Source: Plectosphaerella cucumerina
Taxonomy: Eukaryota > Ascomycota > Sordariomycetes > Glomerellales > Plectosphaerellaceae
Assembly (NCBI GenBank): GCA_020746995.1
Contig: JAGPXD010000002.1
Span: forward strand, 6,014,001 to 6,078,000
Reading direction: 5' to 3'
DNA: 64,000 bases
Shown: positions 22,649-34,474 of the stretch, in pieces
How positions within the stretch are numbered: the stretch's first letter is position 1
Layout of the letters: every line of letters begins with the position of its first letter
Position numbers and translations under genes: made by a program
Notes under the pieces: generated by a model
Databases searched by the model: none
Told to the model about the DNA's origin: nothing
What the model saw: the letters and a program-made list of their open reading frames with translations, nothing else

Positions 22649-25600
22649 GATTCAGTTTCGAGGTTCGAGGGCAGGGCAGGGCCGGGAGCGTGCGGGCGGG
22701 CCATGCGACTGGGAAAGTACAGGTACAAGGGGCCGCTAAATGACAAGACTTGCTTGCCCTTGCCCAGTGGACGGACTCCGCTGGGTCTTGTCAGCAACTT
22801 CCCGAACATTGGATGTGGTCGCTCCGCTCCTGCAGGGCAAACCCGCTCCGCAGTGGACCAGCAGCAGGGAAGGAAGGAACACAACTGCCCGGAAGATGGG
22901 AAGGAGCTGTCCACCGTGGGCCGAGCCTGCCGTGCCTAGGTATTGCCTGGGTCTGGGTTCATGTTCCTTACCTGGGAGAGGTACTTGTACCTGGTTCTAT
23001 CCGGAAATTCAGTTGTGAGGAATGAATCGGGGTCCAAGACCCTCTCTCGGGACCCGGTGATGAGGGATTCCCGTGCGGCTCAGTCCCGTCTGGGTGACGC
23101 TGACGCGCGCAGACACGGGAAGAAGACGTGGTCTCCCGCTCTGTATGTCTCACAGGCCGTGTGCAAGTTTGGGAGAGGTGGTGCCCTTGTGTCTCAGCCC
23201 GCAGTGGGATGGCGGGGTGGTTTGCCGTTGTTTCGCTGCTCCCAGTCGAGTTCGAGTCGAGTCGTGCCGGTACCGGTACCTCTGGAGGTCGTAAGTCCGT
23301 GTCGCGACTCGCGCCGCGTCTGCCTGACGACTTGGATTTGACGACAACCTTTCTCTAGCCGTATGTCGATGGCGCGCGTACGTATACGCTGTGGCTGGCT
23401 GGCGTCGTCGTCTGCAGAAGCCAACGTGCTGTCGTTCAATGGGCAAGAGTCGTCGTCCGCGCCGTCGGGCGCGAGAACCAAAGCCCCCTACTAATTATAA
23501 TCTTGTCAATTGGTCGGGCGACCAACTTGCGCCCGGGGCGGGGATGGTCACCAACACCAGCGGGAGCAGGGGGATTCGGGGCGTGGCAGTGCAGGAGAGC
23601 TGATTCGCCGGCCGACTTCGTGGGATGGGGGACGACGATCGGGATTTGAGGGTAGTTCGAGGCTTGTTCTGTCTACTGTAGGAGCTAGCTGGTGTGAGGG
23701 TGACGGGAGCTGAGAATCGACGATGCGCCGGCAGGGCTTGCCTGTGTAAGGTAACTTTGTCTTCTTGCACGCGTGGCAGGCCGGGCGGAAACGGCGGCCA
23801 AAAAGTGAGGGCATAAGAGGACCCCGGAAGATTCATCTCACTCACCAGTCGATTGCCCTGGCCGGGGGGGGCTCGACTTGGCGATACGAATTGCTGTATC
23901 CTTTTCTCTCTCTCGCCCGGGGCATCACCCCTGCATCTCCCCCACCGCCGGAGACTCGGGGCCCTCGGGACATCTCCGCTCAGAAGCCAACAGACAGGAG
24001 CAATTCGATGAGGAGGAGGAATACGACTACAGACACCGGCACCGTCGGTTCATACCAGCCGAGTTGGAGATCATCCAGGAGTCACTGTGTTGCGTATATC
24101 AACGAGGCGCAGTCCCAATCCGCGCATCGTGACACCAACTCCATTCGGCCTCCGCGGCGGTGCGTACTTGTACTGAATGTACTGTACCATCCCCGGATTT
24201 CGCGACATTCCCATCCTCTCCGTCTTCTGCCCTGGCCCGTCCCTGGACCTCTCATCTCATCTCCCCCATCACTGCGCCTGGCCCTGCCCAAGCTAACTGA
24301 GACCGCCTTGGACCGTCCACGTTGCGCTGCATTCCATCCATCCCACCGATTCCAACGGCTGGCTCCTTCATCTCTAGAGCCCTCCATCGGACCTCGACCC
24401 GACCCGCGAAAAGAATGCACCCCGACGTCGGCCAAGCCTTCTGGCGTCCGCGGCGCGCCGCGCTTCACCTGACATGCCGACACCTCCGCGCACCATCTCC
24501 ACAGTAAAAGTAAAAGGCCCAACGGCCGCTGGCCAAGACTGCCGGGACGGGCTTACCAATGATCTCGGGGTGATAGCAGAGGCCGATGCGCCTGCAGAAG
24601 GGCGCCATCATCGATTTCTTCGGTGATTGCCCTAGGTGTGCAACCAGGACCACGTCAAGATAAAGTTATGACGAGAGGCCCCGTCTGCTTTAGGGGTGCT
24701 CTGAATCATGGTACTGCCAGGAGGCCAATGTCCTGCCAATGGCCTGCTCATAATGTAAGGTACAGGTAAGCACTTGAGCGGCCCTCACTCCGGTCCCAAC
24801 GGGGCGGACCGGCTCAGACACCGTGAAAGTTTGTCACAGTGCGGTCTCAGACGAGGTGCCTGGCGAGCCTCGCCCGCTGTTCTTCTTCCTGATATCCAGA
24901 TTGGCACCTATGTTGGATCTTAACATGTTGGTCTTTTTGAGTGAAATGTCGGTGTGTCATGCTGATGTAGCCCAAGCCTTTCCGTGCAGACCTTCTTTTC
25001 ACAGAATTGATGCAACCGTCCGACCATGGAATGATTGGTCAAAGTCGAGGCGAATGCAGAATGTGAAGTCTGACAATAAGCGGAGGGTATAGCGACTTGA
25101 AATTCCTACTACCGACTACTCCAGTGAAAAAAAAAACCAAACGTTTCAGGGGACCTCTCTTTCGAGAGAATCGCCCAGTGCGCGCGCATGCCCATCAGCG
25201 GGACGGAGCCCGGTCCTGTCTGACCGTCCAGCATGTATGTGCATGCTCTCCCGCCGTGGACATGCTTCTTGCCCGGACAGTCCCTATGACTGCCGGGCAC
25301 CTCGAACCGCAAGGCGGGCAATAATCCCGCCGTCTCCTCCCTTGCTCCTGATTAAAAACCTGAAAAGATTCCCTAGCCGCCCGGGCTCTCCTCCTCCTCC
25401 TTCTCTCTCCAACCTCCACCTCTGGAGCCGAACGGAAACATCTGTGCCAGGCGGGGAAATGGGTAATAAAAGTTATGAGGCCGGCGACCCCAGATACAAG
25501 ACGGGGCTGGCCACGGTCGGCCGGCACCAGGCCGCTCGGCCTCGGATATTAAGCGTCGTCGCAAAAAAGACGGAGGACGAGGGGGCGGACGCGGCCCGGA

Positions 25601-26067
25601 CGGATGCGATGAATAGATACAAGGGACGTCCGGGCCGGCTGCCCCAAGGAAAAAGGAGTTCAAACGCATACTATGCTGAGTGTGAAGAAAATGGCTCGAA
25701 TGAATGGAAAATCGGGATGACGAGCTATACATCGATCGCTGTGCCAGACATGCATGATCTAGATCCAAGAGATATGGCTTCGTCATGCAGATCTTCGTCG
25801 CGGCAGGGATGGAGGGAAGGAAGGAGGAGGGATTGCAGAAGCGAAGCGAGCGTCATTCTCGTGGTTGTTGAAAAAGGCCCATCCGCTTCCCCAGGTGGTA
25901 TATGAAGCTCCAGAACGCCGTCACCGTGTGTAACTCCCAAAGACAAGACAAGAACGTCTCGCGTCGGCATCCTCAAGGGCGGACCGTCTCGTTGAGAGGG
26001 CGGTCACCGACCCTCGAGGGCGCCACGCCGCACCAGATCATCAGCCATGAGACATCGGAAGCCCGTG
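22649..26067. other. Large intergenic region upstream of the flippase and downstream of the homeobox gene
   Basis: About 3.4 kb. It serves as the 5' region of the Dnf3-type gene and the 3' region of the homeobox gene. Many short frames exist on both strands, but they lack splice-consistent continuation and known motifs. No tRNA box, transposon or tandem repeat was found by eye. An unrecognised short or lineage-specific gene cannot be excluded. Confidence 0.5.
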
Positions 26068-28019
26068 TCATGACTGCTGGCCGACCTGGTGGGTCGATTC
26101 CGGAGACAGGGAGGCCGGATCCACGTGGTCAAACTGGACAAGCTGGTTCATGTCCAGGTCGGCCTGAGACTGGTCGGCCTGCCCAGGCGAGTGAGGGTGC
26201 ATCGGCAGGTTGATGGTGTGCTTGGAGTACATCTCGTTGAGGCTGCCGCCGTCGTCCGACACGGCGCACGAGTTGTCGTGGTGATGGTGGTGGTGATAGA
26301 TGTCGGCAGACGCGGGGCGGCCGAGCATCGACAGAGGCGGGGACTGCTCGACGATGGAAGGCTCGCCGTGGCTGCTGAACGAGAGGGGCGACATGGAGGG
26401 CGGAATCATGTTCGCCGCGTTGGCCATGGGCGAGAGGAAGGCTCCGTTGTACGGGGTGTTGTACGTCGAAGTCGGCAGCGGGCTGGGCTCGGGGCCCTGG
26501 AAGTAGCCGGGGCTGGGCGGGAACTCGGAGGGCGATGCCGTGGTGGCCGACATGGGGTACTGGCGCATGTCGAGACCGAAGCCGGCCTGTGTGTCGATGC
26601 GCAGGTTGGGGCCGAGGCCGCCGGGCGCCTGAGGGACAGGCGCGAAGATGTTGGGGTTGTGCGACTGCTGGGCAACCTCGCCGGGCTGCTGGATGTAGAA
26701 GGACGGCATGGGCGTCTGCAGCATGGAGAAGTCGACGGCCATGGGCACCGACCTACTGCGCTGGCGCTTGTGGCCGGGACCACGCATGCCAGGCGGCATG
26801 CTGTTGATGCCCCAGGACTCCTGGAACATGCCAATGTGCGGCTGAGCAAAGTTGGGCTGCGACGAGGGCCGCGCCGTGGGCGACACGGGTGCCGACGCCG
26901 ACAGTGCCTGGTGGTCGAAGAAGGGTGCGGGATTGTGGCGGTTCATGAACGACTCGAGGGAGACGAGCTTGGCGAGCTGGCCGCTGAGCACCTTGGGGTT
27001 GCCGCCCAGGTGGTGCACGAAGCAGCGCGAGGCCTGCTCGTCCTCGGTGAAGTCGCGGCACTGGAAGAACCCGCTGACGGTGGAGGTCTGGTCCATGAAG
27101 AAGTGCGGCGGCTGGTTGAGCTCGATGACGATGCCGCTGGGCTTGTTTGGGTCGCCCTCCTGGTTCTCCAGGTAGATGTTCTTGATGTAGCTGAAGGGAT
27201 ACTCGATCTTGTAGCCAGCCTGCTCGTTGTTGATGTAGTAGGTCATGGTGCACTTGTCGGGCGAGTAGAAGATGATGAGGTCCATGGTGCTCTGGGCGAT
27301 CCTGGTCCACTTGCCGATGCTGAGGGACCTGCTGCTGAGGTGGTGGATCATGACCTTGCCATTGGCCTGGTCGCCGGCCAAGAGCATGCTGCCGGGGCCG
27401 TAGCCGCCAGGCATGAGGCCGGAGCGGCCGAGGAACTGGCCTCCCAGGCCCTTGCCGGACTCCATGGCCTGCATGGCGAGGTAAGTCCGCATGGACTCGG
27501 GGATGCCGTCGACGTCCTGGCCGCTCTCGAGGCTCTTCTTGGCCATCAGCTTGATCTTGGCGCGCCTGAGAGAGAATGTCAGTCAACGGAACGGGATCTT
27601 GCTGCCGGCCGCGCCGCCTTCCATGCTGCTACATACCTGTTCTGGAACCAGATCTGGACGGATCTCTCCGTCATGTCAATCTCGTCCGCGATGCGGTCCC
27701 GAACTTGAGCGGTGGGCGTGGGATTCTTGTTGAACTCGATCTCGAGAATGGCGAGCTGATCCTGGGTGGCGCGCTGCCTCTTCTGGTTCTTCTGCTGCTG
27801 GGTGAGGGTGCTCTTGCGGGGTGGGCGCCTGCTCTGGGCGTTGGCGCTGTGGGGGTTGCTAGCTGTCGAGGTGGACGGCGAGGGAGTCTGGTTGTTCCTC
27901 ATGAAGCCGGCAGACGCGGGCGTGGGCGCGTGATCCATGGTGTTTGGGGTCATGGCGGCGGGAGACTCAACGGCAGAACCGTGGTCAGCCTTGACCTGGT
28001 TTTCCATGTCCGTCGACAT
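26068..28019 (-). CDS. Homeobox transcription factor (Htf1/Pah1-like)
   Basis: Exon 1 is 27637-28019 and exon 2 is 26068-27565, with intron 27566-27636 (GTATGT donor, CTCTCAG acceptor), encoding 626 residues. The homeodomain spans about residues 76-135 (KRQRATQDQL, then ERSVQIWFQNRRAKIK). The intron splits the Arg codon in recognition helix 3, between WFQNR and RAKIK. After it comes a long conserved block (GKWTRIAQSTMDLIIFYSPD, MTYYINNEQAGYKIEYPFSY, EDEQASRCFVHHLGG), which I associate with fungal homeobox regulators of conidiation such as Fusarium/Magnaporthe Htf1 and with Pho2-like factors. The C-terminal half is disordered, rich in Pro, Ser, Gln and Met, with six consecutive His. It is a DNA-binding nuclear regulator; target genes are unknown. 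The start at 28019 has another ATG four codons later. Confidence 0.9.
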
Positions 28020-31000
28020 GGCGGAAGTCGAGACGGATGATGGGTGGTGTGTGTGAGGGTTTGGGAATGTTGTGTGGTGTGGCCGTCAGCAGGAGACGAG
28101 ACGTGGGCGTGCGTCGGTCTGTCGTTGTCGATAGGCTGGCGATTACCCCTGAATATGGGCCGTCGTCGAGTTGTCGATGTCGGTGGTGTTGTCGTCCCAA
28201 GGGTCGTGATGGGTCGATAAGTGGGTGTCGGGTGGACAAGGTGGAAGGCGTTACAACGCTAGGGAAGGTGTCGAAAGGATGATGGTATACTAAGGAGTGT
28301 GGTCCTCGATCCGAAGAGAGGGATGTGAGGTTTGGATGTCGGCGGTGGCGGACGAGCGCGCGCGCGAAGAAGTGGTCGTTTCGAGCCGGAAGGAATGGAA
28401 TGGATACCCGGAAAGGAGTGACGGGATCCGTAGTGGGCTGAAGATCAAGAGAATGACTGTAAAAAAGGAAAGGAGCGACGGGGAGGAGAGGGGGGGAGGA
28501 CGGAGAAAAGTGTAGTCGAGAAACGACGAGGATGGCGGACGACTGGGACGAGGCGAAAAAGGAGGGAAAGGAGGAGGGAAAAGGGAGCGGGAGTCGAAAA
28601 GGGCGGGTCGTGGTCTTACAGTGCACAAGGGACGGACGGGGGTGGCCCCTGGGTGGGCGGCCGGCCCCCAGGACACTGGACAAGCACCAGCACGGGCAAG
28701 GAGCCAGCAGAGGGCCAGCGCCAGCAAGTCCAGCGCCGATGCGGGAGTCGGTCGAGGCGGGTAGGCTTGCGGGCTGCTGGCGCCGGGGGACGACTTCACC
28801 CTCAGCAGTCCAGTGGGTGAGATGCCCAGGCCGGGCAGGGCAGGTGGGTTTGGCGGCCGGGCTTGGATGGTCCCAGGCGGGTCTAGGGCGAAAAAGGGGG
28901 GGTGTGAGGGTGTGCAGCGTGCGTGGTGCGGGCCACACTTTTTTTCGGGCGCCCACGCAAACCACACCACACTCAACCCACCCGGGCGCTGGCGATTGGG
29001 TGATGTCTCCCGCGGGTACCTTACAGTGGTCGAGTGGGTTCCCCAGCGCTGGTCGCTGTGTGGTGGGCTTCTTCCTTCCATCGCCCGCCCGCCCGCAGGC
29101 CGCATCAACCACTCGAGGTGCAGGACCGCCAAGGGGGAAGAGGTGCGGTTCAGAGGCAGGTACATCCTGGGGACTTGGGGGGCGACCACACCAGTTCCTT
29201 CCTCCTCCGCAGACCCAATCGGGGTGGACAGACTCGCCATGATAGGACAGACCGGCGGAGCACACGGCAAGGTGACGGGACTCACGGGACACTTGAGGTG
29301 TGAGCGAGCACGACGAGGTGGGATGTGGGCACCCGTGTTGATCGTGCCTGCCTGCCAGTGCTTGGTGGGGAAGGGGGGCGGCGGCCGTTCTTTCCTCGTT
29401 TTCTTGGGACAGGAAGATGGAAGGTAGGATGGAATGAGACTACCACGACATCGGGGACAAGGTCGTCATCGTCCCAGTCATCGTCCCATCACCGGGAGAA
29501 GGAAGGAAGCTCTCAAGTAAAGGAAGGCGCGAGTAAGGCTCGATGGCCATTAGACGGGAGGACCTGGTCTCGCTCTGCTTCCATCCCGTCTTCAGTGTTC
29601 CTTTCCCACCCACCATCAAGGCACTTCCCGGCATCCATGACGGCTGAGAGAACCGTCCCGCCGTTCGTCTTGTCTCATTCTTGGGAATCCCCCCCTTTTT
29701 TTGACCTCTCATCCACGCGACGCGACTCTTCTACAAGCAGACATCAGACGTGTCGATCCGGCTGGGAAAAAAATACACACTCACTCCATTCGCCAAGTGT
29801 GCCTGCTCGTCAGCCGATCCTTGCCCCTTCTCCCCAAAGCTGGAACCAGAACAACAACATGCTGTCTCTTCGGACTTCCCCCTCACCACTTGGCACTCCC
29901 TCAATCGACCTCCCGCTTTCTTCTGGCATTGGACGCAGAAGTCCCGGGCAGAGCGCGCCAGCCTTGTGTCTGTCGCAACCTGCGCACCAACGAGGTCTTG
30001 GAAAACCGCAACGCCCCTCGAACCGCATAGAAGCCACACACGCTTCCCACATGGGTTGGCACCCTACCTTATCCTCTCGTTCACCTGGCTGTTGGCTTGG
30101 AGGCTTGCAGGCTTGCAGGACGAGCTCGCCTCCACACGAAGCGACCATGCGGTACATGCGGTGTACCTCTGGCTGCATCGCGTCCTGACAGGGATGCTCG
30201 TCATGCAGCAAGCCGCCCGCGGCACCGTTTTCCCGCAACGAGGCGACGATGAATGCCTGCACGGCTGCACCACACCAGTGCACCTGCGGAAACGGAGCCC
30301 CGGCGGGTTGCACTGTGTGGCAGTCGACGCCTGCTAGCGGGACTTCACTCGACGATGCGCCCCTGTCTGGCTTCATGGGCCACCGACTCCTCTGGGCCCC
30401 CCTTCGGCTTATGCGCCGTCCACGCCGTCCGTCCACACGTCCGTCCGTCCACAATCGACCAACCCAGCGATTGTCCAACCCCTGTTGCCTGCGGTGCTGC
30501 CGGCCCCTTCCATCCCTCCCTCTGCTGCTCTCCCACCATTCACCCCACGAAGGAAGACGGGTCTGACAAGACGCGTCTCTCGCAACGCATCACTCGCCGT
30601 CTCGCTCCTTGCGCAACCAGGGAACATCCGAGACGTGTTAACCGCCCGTCTCGAAAACAATGAGCAGCAGCTGCGACGTGTGCACAGGACACAGACTTGT
30701 TGAAGACCGGGCGTGTTGATCACGGCCCCATCTTGTTCTGCCCAGAGCCGAGACCTGGCTCTCGCTGGAAGAAGCCGTCGCCGACGGCGCCCGCGCTGGA
30801 CAAGCTCCAAACTCTGTGGCAAACCACAGCATGCGTGCATCCATCCCTCTGCCAGGGTGTGCGGCGTCTAAAGCCTGGCCAACATGGCATCAGTGGTCAC
30901 ATGCGTCAGCTCCGGCTGCCCTGGCTGGCTGCTTGAGGAGCGCCAGCAGATCGAACAGCCTTCACTCTCGTCCCGATCCAAGTTAGACTTCGACCAGAGG

Positions 31001-34000
31001 CTACGCATCCATCCGTGGCCCTGCCATCTCCGCCAGTCTCCGCGCCTTTTCGACAACTGCACGCTTACGCCAGGAGTCATTCCAAAGATACAAGTAGACC
31101 GAATGGGTGGTGGCTTGCTGGCCGCCCGCCCGGCCGCCCGTCCATCCAATGGGGAAGGACGGCCCAGCTTGCGACCTGGGGCGGGAACCATCGTCTGCTC
31201 TGCCAAGGGGGAGTGGATGCCGCCGGTTTGCATCTCAGGAACCCCAAGAAACCCCAATGGAACATCGGGCGACCCTCTCGCGAAGCCGTGTGTCGAGCGG
31301 ATGGGACACATTGACCCGAGACCAGGCCCTGGGGCGGGTATGGGTCGCGTTCCTTGGTCGGCCTCGTGAGGCTCTGAATGACAGCCTTCAGCGATGCTAG
31401 GGATATCTGAGACCCGAGATACCTCGCCCGGGGTGTGCAACACACTTCGCAAGGATGGATCGTGTCGGACAACAAGTGGCCCCAGCCGCAGTGCGACGAT
31501 GCCTAGCCGGTGGTGTGTCAGACCAGTCGTCTTTTTTTGCTTTCTTTATTCACGGCTGGGCTGGCTCAAAACGGTGCGACGAGCGCTGGCGCTACTTTGG
31601 CGCACTTGTACCTGCAGCAGCGCCATGCAGCTAAAACGGCCAGTGCGACTGGACACGAGAAATGGAGAGCGAGCGCTGGCTGGGCGTGTTCAGGCTCCCG
31701 GCCTAGCATGACCTCATCCCGGCCGGCCATCCAACACACGGAACGGTGGGAAAGGGCTTGTGATCCCTCGTTCGGATCCCGAGCATCCTCCCCAGGGATC
31801 TTCAGCAGAAAGGCCCCGGAGAAGCAGCGTGCGGTGCAGGCCCTTGCCTATCCTCCGCATGCCTGTGGTCTTTGTGGCCCAAGTATACTTCGCGAGCCGA
31901 CACTCGCCCGGTCTCGGGGACTGGCACGGGTCTGGGCGCTCTGCACATCCGTCTCGGCGCGTGCACATCGCGACACCAGAATGGGGCCGGAACCCTCCCC
32001 CCCCTGTTGAGGCGAGAGAGACACTTGCACCGCGCCGCGCCACAATAGCGGCAGGCAGGCTTTTCTCACCCCCGGCTGCCTCGGCCAGATGGCGATCCCT
32101 ACACCGACATGAACGAGGCGGCCATTGCTGGCACGGCCGCTGAGCTGTGCTGCTTGTCCACATGGATTCGTCGACCAAGCAGTGCCTCGAGTCAAGACTC
32201 AGGAACCGTCGACAGCACTGCCGCACGCGACGCGAACAAGCACCCAGGAGGAAGCACCCGAGAGGACAGAGACGAAGGACGGAATCCACCGTTTGCCTCT
32301 CTCTGCACCGGGGCCTGTCGTTGTCGGTCCCACTTTACCCCTGAGCTTCGGCGTTGCATCCCTGTCGTACCTTGCAGCCCTTGGGGAGCCACTGCGGCCA
32401 ACCAGGCATGGTGCGTCCACTGCCGCCGTGCTCATCATTGGATGATGGGCGCCTCGAGTCCCAGAGAGGTCTAGCCGCGATCCCGGGGGCTGCCTTGGCC
32501 TGTGTGAGCATCCTTGCTCTCTTTGCTCTGGTGACTCTCTCTTGACCACCTTGCCGCCATGGTCAGCCAGTCCCGGCTCCGGCGTGCTCTGGTCCCATTC
32601 GCTGAGTCGTATCGTCTGACTGAACACTGAAGAGGAAAGACTTCGCTGACCGCCGGGAGATCTGGGCGATGACAAGGCACGACGCCAGGGTCTGCGGCAA
32701 CTTGGGGCGGAGAAGCGCCGCATCTTGCCAGCATGCTCGTCGACCCCTCACCGGTTCACGAGAAAGCGCACGGGATGAGCATCTGCCGGGCTGATAGCCA
32801 CCTTTGATCAGGAACCCTGCGCCAAATTGTCGTCTCGAAGCCTTGTCGGCGGTGGCACATGCTGCATGCAGCCTTGACAGGCTGGTGCCGTTGGTCGTGA
32901 CAAGCATGATAGCCTGCCGCCAACTCATCGACCCCCGGACGACAACAGGGAGGGGCAGACACCGTGACAAGCAACCTGAACAGGAAATCCAACACCCCCC
33001 AAAGCGGCCGTCGAAAGATGGGACGGACGCAATCAAGCAGCGACACCAAGTTCGTCCATGTCACGCAACCACATTCAAGCGACAGGCCAAACTCGAGACG
33101 GGACGCAGACTGGCAGGGCCCCAGCGCGTCCCGGACGCCGGACAAACATCTGGAATCAGACGCCTGCGACCGTGGAATAAAAGCAACGACACCCGGTCCC
33201 CCGTTCATTCCCCCGTTCAAGCGGCCCCCCGAGTCTTTTTGTTTGTCCCTATTCCAAGGGCATCCCGGGCCGTCACAGCTACGGATGCCCTTGGTTTCGT
33301 AGCTGCCGCACCACATCTCGCCGTGAATGCGATCTGACCGCGCCGACCCGCAGCATTGAGCTGCTGGGGCCCCCTCACATCTGTGTCTGTTCCTCGGCCT
33401 GACCGCCCCCTTCTTTTTGCTTGTCATCCCATGTTTATTCTCCGCAGTCTCGGGCCACGGAGCCTGCCAGCCAACACCGCGCGATCCTTGATGCTCCTGA
33501 AGTTGGGACGACACCGAGACAGCGCGCGGGCAATATGAAGGCCTTCTGGAAGGACGCCTCTGCCGCTCGCTGGCCTGGGAGTCGACTCGTCCGAGTAAGT
33601 CCGTCCGTCCGTCGGCCCCCCATCTCCCCCCTGTTTCGAGATCGCCGGCACAGGTGCGAATGGCGCCCCGTGGGCGAGGCGCAGACGAACGGGGGCGGAC
33701 TGGGAGAGGCATTCCGGCGCGCGGGAAAACTCGATCGAGGGGTGGCGGTGCCGATCTCCAGCCGTTCGGGCTGTGGAATCCATGGCGGCTCTAGCCCTTC
33801 GTTGCAGGCAACACCAACGCGTGATTGACAGGCTTGGGCTGGGAGCACGGCAGGACGACAAAAAGCAAAATAGGGGTGGACGGACCATGGTGCCACCGCA
33901 TAACCATGCGCGAGCATCAAGAGCCAAAGGATCCCACGGCCGCCCTCCCCACAGGCTGCTTGAGATCTGCGCGGCCACCGCATCATGCAAGCGGCATGTG

Positions 34001-34474
34001 GAGATGATCGGGGCCAGGTGTGTCGTGTATCACTCGAAAAATAACATCAGTAGCACCGTCCAGCGAGCCATTGGGTACTTCGTGCGTTGTCCTGCTATGC
34101 ATGTGTCTCGTCTTCCTCTATACATGCCAAACTGCTCCACCACCCGCCCCCTTTCGTCCCTTGACAAACAACACATCACGGCCGCCAGGTGTCGCCGACC
34201 CAAGTCGACAGACCCGGCAGCATTGCGGTCGCTCCATTCCCTCCCTCATGCGGTCCATGCTGGCAGAATCTCTTCCGGGTAAAAGACTACTTGACGCGGC
34301 GCAAGGACAGTCGATCACGCCGTCGCGGCTGAAAAGAAGCACAGGCCATGACCATGATCGCCTCCGTCGTGGGTCACGGAGCATTTGCCCCAATGAAGGA
34401 ACCTCGCCCGCAAGCTGCTTGAAGCCGGCGATCAAACGACGCAGGACCGAAATGGCTTCTCAGAAGAGTCCGCA
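28020..34474. other. 6.4-kb region with no recognisable gene upstream of the homeobox gene
   Basis: This is the 5' side of the homeobox gene and the 3' side of CAND1. On the minus strand, 28290-28620 is strongly pyrimidine-rich, typical of a fungal leader or start-site region. Two long minus-strand frames in 27985-29292 (435 and 331 codons) overlap each other, are dominated by Pro, Ser, Leu and Arg from the CT-rich bias, and match no family, so I do not call them. The remainder (29.3-34.4 kb) has scattered short frames only. The size suggests an extended regulatory region, a long 5' leader or an unannotated non-coding RNA. Confidence 0.5.

Noticed and set aside
26089..27708. 539-codon plus-strand open frame
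   Set aside because: Exact antisense shadow of the homeobox gene; His/Val/Gly-rich translation with no domain.
27985..29292. Two overlapping long minus-strand open frames (435 and 331 codons)
   Set aside because: Both overlap in different frames, consist mostly of Pro/Ser/Leu/Arg generated by the CT-rich strand, share no family motif, and one runs into the homeobox coding exon out of frame.
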